Source of the DNA: Terrabacter sp. MAHUQ-38
GTDB lineage: Bacteria; Actinomycetota; Actinomycetes; Actinomycetales; Dermatophilaceae
Length of the DNA stretch: 64,000 nucleotides
Assembly (NCBI RefSeq): GCF_014518425.1
Contig: NZ_JACVCU010000001.1
Coordinates: 1,054,001-1,118,000, forward strand
Direction of reading: 5' to 3'
Shown: piece after piece, positions 60,435 through 64,000 of the stretch
How the letters are laid out: every line of letters begins with the position of its first letter
Position numbering within the stretch: the stretch's first letter is position 1
Translations under genes and position numbers: made by a program
The notes under the pieces: model-generated
What the model was told of the DNA's origin: nothing
The model's input: the letters and a program-made list of their open reading frames with translations, nothing else
The model's database searches: none

Positions 60435-60447
60435 GAGAATCATTCTC
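60435..60447 (+). promoter_or_regulatory. Zur-type box over aztD-like start
   Basis: GAGAAT-C-ATTCTC (60435-60447) is a perfect 13-base palindrome within the AT-rich TGAGAATCATTCTCGTATG context, similar to actinobacterial Zur boxes (A-A-T-C-A-T-T core); Fur-type boxes share this core. A TTGACA lies at 60414-60419. It ends 2 bases before the ATG, so bound repressor would cover the transcription start. Confidence 0.75.
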
Positions 60448-60449
60448 GT

Positions 60450-61682
60450 ATGACTCGCCGAACGATGTCCCTCCTCCTCGTCCCGCTCCTCGCCGGTGCC
60501 CTGACCGCCTGCTCCACGCCGTCGTCCCCCGGCGCGGCGCAGACCGGCACTCCGTCCGCGCCGCCCCCGACGGCCGAGGCCCAGGGACCGAGCCCACGCC
60601 TCGCTGTGAGCCACGCCAGCGGGGTCGCGGTCGTCGACGCCCGCACGCTGAAGGTCCTCGCCGACCTCCCGACGACGGGCTTCGTCCGGCTCAACGCCGC
60701 GGGGGACGGTCGCCACGTGCTCGCCACCGCGGGCGACGCCTGGCGTGTCCTCGACCTCGGGGCGTGGACGGAACCGCACGGCGACCATGGCCACTCCTTC
60801 ACCACGGCGCCACGGTTCACCGGGGCGACGTTCGCCGGCTCGCACCCCGGGCACGTCGTCGTCCACGGCGGCCGCACGGTGCTCTTCGCCGACGGCACCG
60901 GCGAGATCCAGGTGTTCGACCCGGCCAAGCTCGCGACCTCGAGCGCACCCGCGGTCGTGCGCCACCGGACGCCGGAGGCGCACCACGGCGTGGCGGTCCA
61001 GCTCGCCGACGCCACCCTCGTGCACAGCATCGGCGACGAGGAGGCACGCACCGGCGCCGTCGCCCGCGACGTCTCGGGTCGTGAGGTGGCCCGCACCCAC
61101 GCCTGCCCCGGGCTGCACGGCGAGGCCGTCGCCGCCGACCACGCGGTCACGCTCGGCTGCGAGGACGGCATCCTCGTCTTCCGGGACGGCAAGTTCACCA
61201 AGGTCGCGAGCCCGGACGCGTACGGCCGTATCGGCAACCAAGCCGGTTCGAAGGCGTCGTCCGTCGTCCTGGGCGACTACAAGGTCGACCGTGACGCGAA
61301 GCTCGAACGCCCGACGCGCATCTCGCTCACCGACACGGCGACGGGCCGCCTGCGCCTCGTCGACGTCGGGGTCAGCTACTCGTTCCGCAGTCTCGAGCGG
61401 GGCCCGCGCGGCGAGGCGCTCCTGCTCGGCACCGACGGGCGCCTGCGCGTCATCGACCCGGCCACCGGGCGCACGACGCGGTCGATCCCTGTCGTGCGAC
61501 CCTGGAGCGAGCCGCTCGAGTGGCAGGACCCGCGTCCGGCAGTGCGCGTCGTCGGCGACCGGGCCTACGTCACCGACCCGACGGCCTCGGCCCTCGTCGC
61601 GGTCGACCTGGCGACCGGACGCGTCGTGGGCCGCGGCACCCTCCCCGGCGTGCCGAGCGAGATCGCAGGCGTCAGCGGCTGA
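60450..61682 (+). CDS. aztD: Zinc metallochaperone AztD-like beta-propeller lipoprotein
   Basis: 410 residues. A lipobox LTAC (Cys near 21) anchors it outside the membrane. Repeated beta-propeller blades (about 50-405) run RLAVSHASGVAVVDARTLKVLADL to DRAYVTDPTASALVAVDLATGRVV. A His-rich loop, EPHGDHGHSF near residue 110, is the zinc-binding element expected of AztD, which hands Zn2+ to the AztC binding protein of an ABC importer. No aztABC genes are in this window. A Zur-type palindrome covers the start, consistent with zinc starvation control. Confidence 0.85.
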   Translation: MTRRTMSLLLVPLLAGALTACSTPSSPGAAQTGTPSAPPPTAEAQGPSPRLAVSHASGVAVVDARTLKVLADLPTTGFVRLNAAGDGRHVLATAGDAWRVLDLGAWTEPHGDHGHSFTTAPRFTGATFAGSHPGHVVVHGGRTVLFADGTGEIQVFDPAKLATSSAPAVVRHRTPEAHHGVAVQLADATLVHSIGDEEARTGAVARDVSGREVARTHACPGLHGEAVAADHAVTLGCEDGILVFRDGKFTKVASPDAYGRIGNQAGSKASSVVLGDYKVDRDAKLERPTRISLTDTATGRLRLVDVGVSYSFRSLERGPRGEALLLGTDGRLRVIDPATGRTTRSIPVVRPWSEPLEWQDPRPAVRVVGDRAYVTDPTASALVAVDLATGRVVGRGTLPGVPSEIAGVSG

Positions 61683-61712
61683 CCGGAACGGCACGCTGCG
61701 TACGATGCGAGG

Positions 61713-62960
61713 GTGCTGGGCTCGGATGACGCCGGTCGTCCTGACCCGGGCTCCGAAAGGTGCTCCCGGCTGCTCGTCGGCGCCACGCCGGTCGTGGCCC
61801 TTCTCGTTGCCGCAGTCGTCGCAGGCGGGCTGCACGGCGGCTTCACCGACCTGTTCGTGTACCAACACGCGGGTGGAACGGTGCTCGATGGGCAGTCGGC
61901 CCTCGCGCCACGCGACCCGGTGACCGGGCTGACGTTCACCTACCCGCCGTTCGCCGCACTCGTCATGGTGCCGCTGGGGCTGGTCCCCGCGTGGCTCGCC
62001 GCCGCGGTCTGGACCGGGGCATCGGTGGGCGCGCTCGCGGCAACCGTCGTGCTCGTGCGTCGCGAGCTCGACCGCCCCGCCCCGGGGTGGCTGATCGCGC
62101 TCCTCACGGGCGGTGCGCTGGCCCTGGAGCCGGTCTGGCAGAACCTCGTCTTCGGACAGGTCAACGCGTTCATCATGCTGGCGGTGCTGGTCGACCTGCT
62201 CCTGCCGGAGCGGCGCTGGTCCGGCGTGCTGCTGGGCCTCGCGGCCGGCGTGAAGCTGACCCCGCTCGTCCTCGTCGTGCTGCTCGTGCTGGTGGGGCAT
62301 CGCGCGGCTGCCGGACGAGCGGTCCTGGCTTTCGCCGGCACGGTCGTGGTCGGGTTCCTCGCGGCGCCGGGCTGGGCCACGTCCTACTGGACCGACGGCC
62401 TCGTCGACGCCGGGCGGATCGGGCCGCCGGCACTGACCCACAACCAGTCGGTGTACGGCGCGCTCACCCGGCTGCTCGACGGCCGACCACCGACCCTGCT
62501 GTGGCTCGCGGTCGCGGTGCCGCTCTGCCTCGCAGTCCTGCTCGTCGCGGGATCCCGGTGGCGGCGCGGCGACCGCGTGCTCGGCACCTGCCTGGCCGCG
62601 GTGGCCACGCTGGTGGCGTCGCCGATCTCGTGGTCGCACCACTGGGTGTGGGCGGTGCCGATCGCGTTGGCCCTGTGGGAGCGCAGCCGGTGGGCGGCCG
62701 CCGCGTGGACCGCGGTGTTCGTGGCCCGCCCCGTGCTGTGGCCTCCATGGGGCCAGGGTCGCGAGTACGGCTGGGGTCCGTTCGAGCACGTCGTCGGCAA
62801 CGCCTACCTCCTCGCCGCCCTCGCCCTCGCTGCCTGGGCCACGACCCGGGGTTCTGCTACTGACCCGTCCGGCCGTCGATGCACTCGCGCAGCAGGTCGG
62901 CGTGCCCGCAGTGGCGGGCGTACTCCTCGATCATGTGGACGAGGACCTCGCGCAGGTTGA
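61713..62960 (+). CDS. GT87-type (DUF2029) membrane glycosyltransferase
   Basis: 415 residues with about ten hydrophobic segments. The early GGFTDLFVYQHAGGTVLDGQ (with Asp after the first helix, the expected catalytic residue) and LTFTYPPFAALVMVPLG, then NLVFGQVNAFIML and KLTPLVLVVLL, are those of the GT87 mannosyltransferases that use polyprenyl-phosphate sugars. The last 35 residues are Arg/Gly-rich and read antisense into the DUF664 gene by 104 bases, which suggests a lost stop or a frameshift near 62857. TACGAT lies 6 bases before the GTG. Confidence 0.85.
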   Translation: MLGSDDAGRPDPGSERCSRLLVGATPVVALLVAAVVAGGLHGGFTDLFVYQHAGGTVLDGQSALAPRDPVTGLTFTYPPFAALVMVPLGLVPAWLAAAVWTGASVGALAATVVLVRRELDRPAPGWLIALLTGGALALEPVWQNLVFGQVNAFIMLAVLVDLLLPERRWSGVLLGLAAGVKLTPLVLVVLLVLVGHRAAAGRAVLAFAGTVVVGFLAAPGWATSYWTDGLVDAGRIGPPALTHNQSVYGALTRLLDGRPPTLLWLAVAVPLCLAVLLVAGSRWRRGDRVLGTCLAAVATLVASPISWSHHWVWAVPIALALWERSRWAAAAWTAVFVARPVLWPPWGQGREYGWGPFEHVVGNAYLLAALALAAWATTRGSATDPSGRRCTRAAGRRARSGGRTPRSCGRGPRAG

Positions 62961-63405
62961 TCGGGTTCCTCGGGTCGAGGCTCATCAGGTCGAGCGACTG
63001 GGCCGCTTCGACGAAGGCCTCCGCGTTGGCCACCTCCTCGCGCCACCGCGCCCACGCCTCGGCCACGACCTCGTCCTCACCGACGGCGCCATTGAAGTCG
63101 GCGTCCCGGTCATCGTCGCGCCGGTAGAGGTACGGCACGTCCTCGCCGGCCATGACGCGCCGGAACCAGCTCTGCTCGACCTGGGCGAGGTGGCGCACCA
63201 GCCCGAGCAGCGACATCGTCGACGGTGGCACCGAGCGCATCGCCAGGTGCTCGGCGGTGAGCCCGGAGCACTTCATCTCGAGGGTGAGGCGGTAGCTGCG
63301 GAGGTAGTCCAGCAGCGTCGCGCGCTCGTCGCCGAGGACCGCGTCCTGCGGGCGCGGGTCGTCCTCGGGGTCCACCCACATGTCGGGGTACTTCTGTCCG
63401 GCCAT
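62857..63405 (-). CDS. DinB/DUF664 family protein
   Basis: 182 residues from the ATG at 63405 (an in-frame ATG at 63414 is possible). A four-helix DinB fold with probable metal-binding His in [16 protein letters not shown] and [21 protein letters not shown], the same pattern as the protein at 29124. Two additional Cys are near the C-terminus. Thiol-dependent transferase or metal-bound roles are suggested in the family. Its 3' end overlaps the glycosyltransferase gene by 104 bases. Confidence 0.87.
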   Translation of the reverse strand: MAGQKYPDMWVDPEDDPRPQDAVLGDERATLLDYLRSYRLTLEMKCSGLTAEHLAMRSVPPSTMSLLGLVRHLAQVEQSWFRRVMAGEDVPYLYRRDDDRDADFNGAVGEDEVVAEAWARWREEVANAEAFVEAAQSLDLMSLDPRNPINLREVLVHMIEEYARHCGHADLLRECIDGRTGQ

Positions 63406-63471
63406 GCGCGCCATCGTGGTCGCACCGTCGCCGATGCGCCATCCGGTTTCCGCCGGAACGTCAGCGGTCCG

Positions 63472-63489
63472 CGTACGCCGACGGCGAAT
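63472..63489 (+). promoter_or_regulatory. ClgR-like box upstream of clpP
   Basis: CGCCGACGGCG (63476-63486) matches the core of the ClgR consensus (CGC-Y-N-A-N-R-GCG) exactly; of the full 18 positions only the outermost two disagree. It lies 55 bases before the clpP start. A second inverted repeat, GTGCGC-GTCG-GCGCAC (63520-63535), is nearer the start. Confidence 0.65.
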
Positions 63490-63544
63490 CAGCCCGCAGC
63501 AGAGATCGACTCCCGGCCGGTGCGCGTCGGCGCACGCTGGGTCC

Positions 63545-64000
63545 ATGACCGACACCCTCACACCCGCGCCGCTGGACGACCAGCTGTCCATGCAGCTGCT
63601 CCACCAGCGGATCATCGTCCTCGGGGCAGAGGTGGACGACCCGATCGCCAACCGGATCACCGCCCAGCTGCTCCTGCTCTCGGCCCGCGACCCACGCGCC
63701 GACATCAGCCTCTACGTCAACAGCCCGGGCGGCTCCGTGACGGCTGGGCTCGCCATCTACGACACGATGCGGGTCATCCCGAACGACGTGTCCACTCTCG
63801 CAGTGGGATTCGCGGCCTCGATGGGTCAGTTCCTGCTGGGCGCGGGCACGCCGGGCAAGCGCTTCGCCCTGCCCAACGCGCGGATCATGATGCACCAGCC
63901 GTCGGCGGGCATCCAGGGCACGGCGGCCGATGTCGAGGTGCAGGCCAACAACCTCAAGGTGGTCAAGCGCCGCGTCAACGAGCTCCAGGCCGAGCACACG
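63545..64000 (+). CDS. clpP: ATP-dependent Clp protease proteolytic subunit, 5' part
   Basis: 152 residues are visible before the window ends. It begins after an unconserved 10-residue start with [29 protein letters not shown], and has [16 protein letters not shown], the catalytic Ser in [11 protein letters not shown] and the catalytic His in [10 protein letters not shown]. Clp proteases degrade unfolded or tagged proteins with ClpX or ClpC. The start is leaderless-like (CACGCT, 6 bases). The paralogue status (ClpP1 or ClpP2) cannot be settled; no other clp gene is visible. Confidence 0.95.
   Translation, partial: MTDTLTPAPLDDQLSMQLLHQRIIVLGAEVDDPIANRITAQLLLLSARDPRADISLYVNSPGGSVTAGLAIYDTMRVIPNDVSTLAVGFAASMGQFLLGAGTPGKRFALPNARIMMHQPSAGIQGTAADVEVQANNLKVVKRRVNELQAEHT

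Noticed and set aside
60435-60447. Fur (iron) box instead of Zur
   Set aside because: The palindrome alone could fit Fur, but the gene it covers is an AztD-like zinc chaperone with a His-rich loop, so Zur is the better reading. It is not fully excluded.

Overview
The window is a high-GC (about 70%+) actinobacterial chromosome segment. The F420-dependent PPOX enzyme, ECF42-type sigma factors with DGPF partners, frequent leaderless starts (TANNNT about 6-8 nt before ATG/GTG), GTGA/ATGA gene overlaps and an overrepresented GGCATAC heptamer suggest a Micrococcales member, possibly Intrasporangiaceae. That placement is an inference from gene content and style; no rRNA is present. No tRNA, rRNA, CRISPR array, prophage or intact insertion sequence was seen.

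Region 1 (1-19,555) is a carbohydrate or cyclitol locus. A ROK regulator and a partial NagD-like HAD phosphatase read leftward. Reading rightward are a ribose-type ABC importer (ATPase, permease, lipoprotein binding protein), a Gfo/Idh/MocA dehydrogenase, a Tat-exported TIM-barrel isomerase and a secreted PQQ-type glucose/sorbosone dehydrogenase-like protein with PKD, CBM6-like, Ig-like and FIMAH-like modules. These lead into a tightly packed ebo-like metabolite cluster: inositol-3-phosphate synthase, UbiA prenyltransferase, TIM-barrel protein, EboA, TatD/EboB, EboE, a type I phosphodiesterase and another TIM-barrel protein. This is the most interesting system in the window: a probable prenyl-linked cyclitol or sugar pathway of unknown product.

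Region 2 (19,556-39,578) is a mosaic of small units. It holds two ECF42 sigma/DGPF pairs, VOC proteins, hydrolases, a tmsAB-like pair for 10-methyl branched fatty acids, LysE and YnfA membrane proteins, a RelA-type synthetase beside a frameshifted XRE gene, a MocR regulator divergent from an amino acid permease, an MFS transporter, an ArsR-CDF metal efflux operon with an internally deleted second CDF remnant, and a DUF389 protein. Several genes carry visible palindromic operators.

Region 3 (39,579-52,737) holds a secreted CHRD protein, a 1353-residue secreted protein with two GH43 and two LamG modules under a promoter with a LacI-type operator, a lipoprotein, an MDR oxidoreductase, a DUF2237 protein, a PPOX F420 enzyme coupled to a penicillin-acylase-type hydrolase, two membrane proteins and a DinB2-like Y-family polymerase whose steric gate is Ile.

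Region 4 (52,738-64,000) holds a pxpABC 5-oxoprolinase operon with a DUF1445 protein and MFS transporter, divergent from a GntR regulator across a perfect palindrome; an Hsp20 gene with a HAIR-like HspR site; a KstD-like flavoprotein; an AztD-like zinc chaperone with a Zur-type box over its start; a GT87-type membrane glycosyltransferase; a DinB-fold protein; and the start of a clpP gene behind a ClgR-like box.
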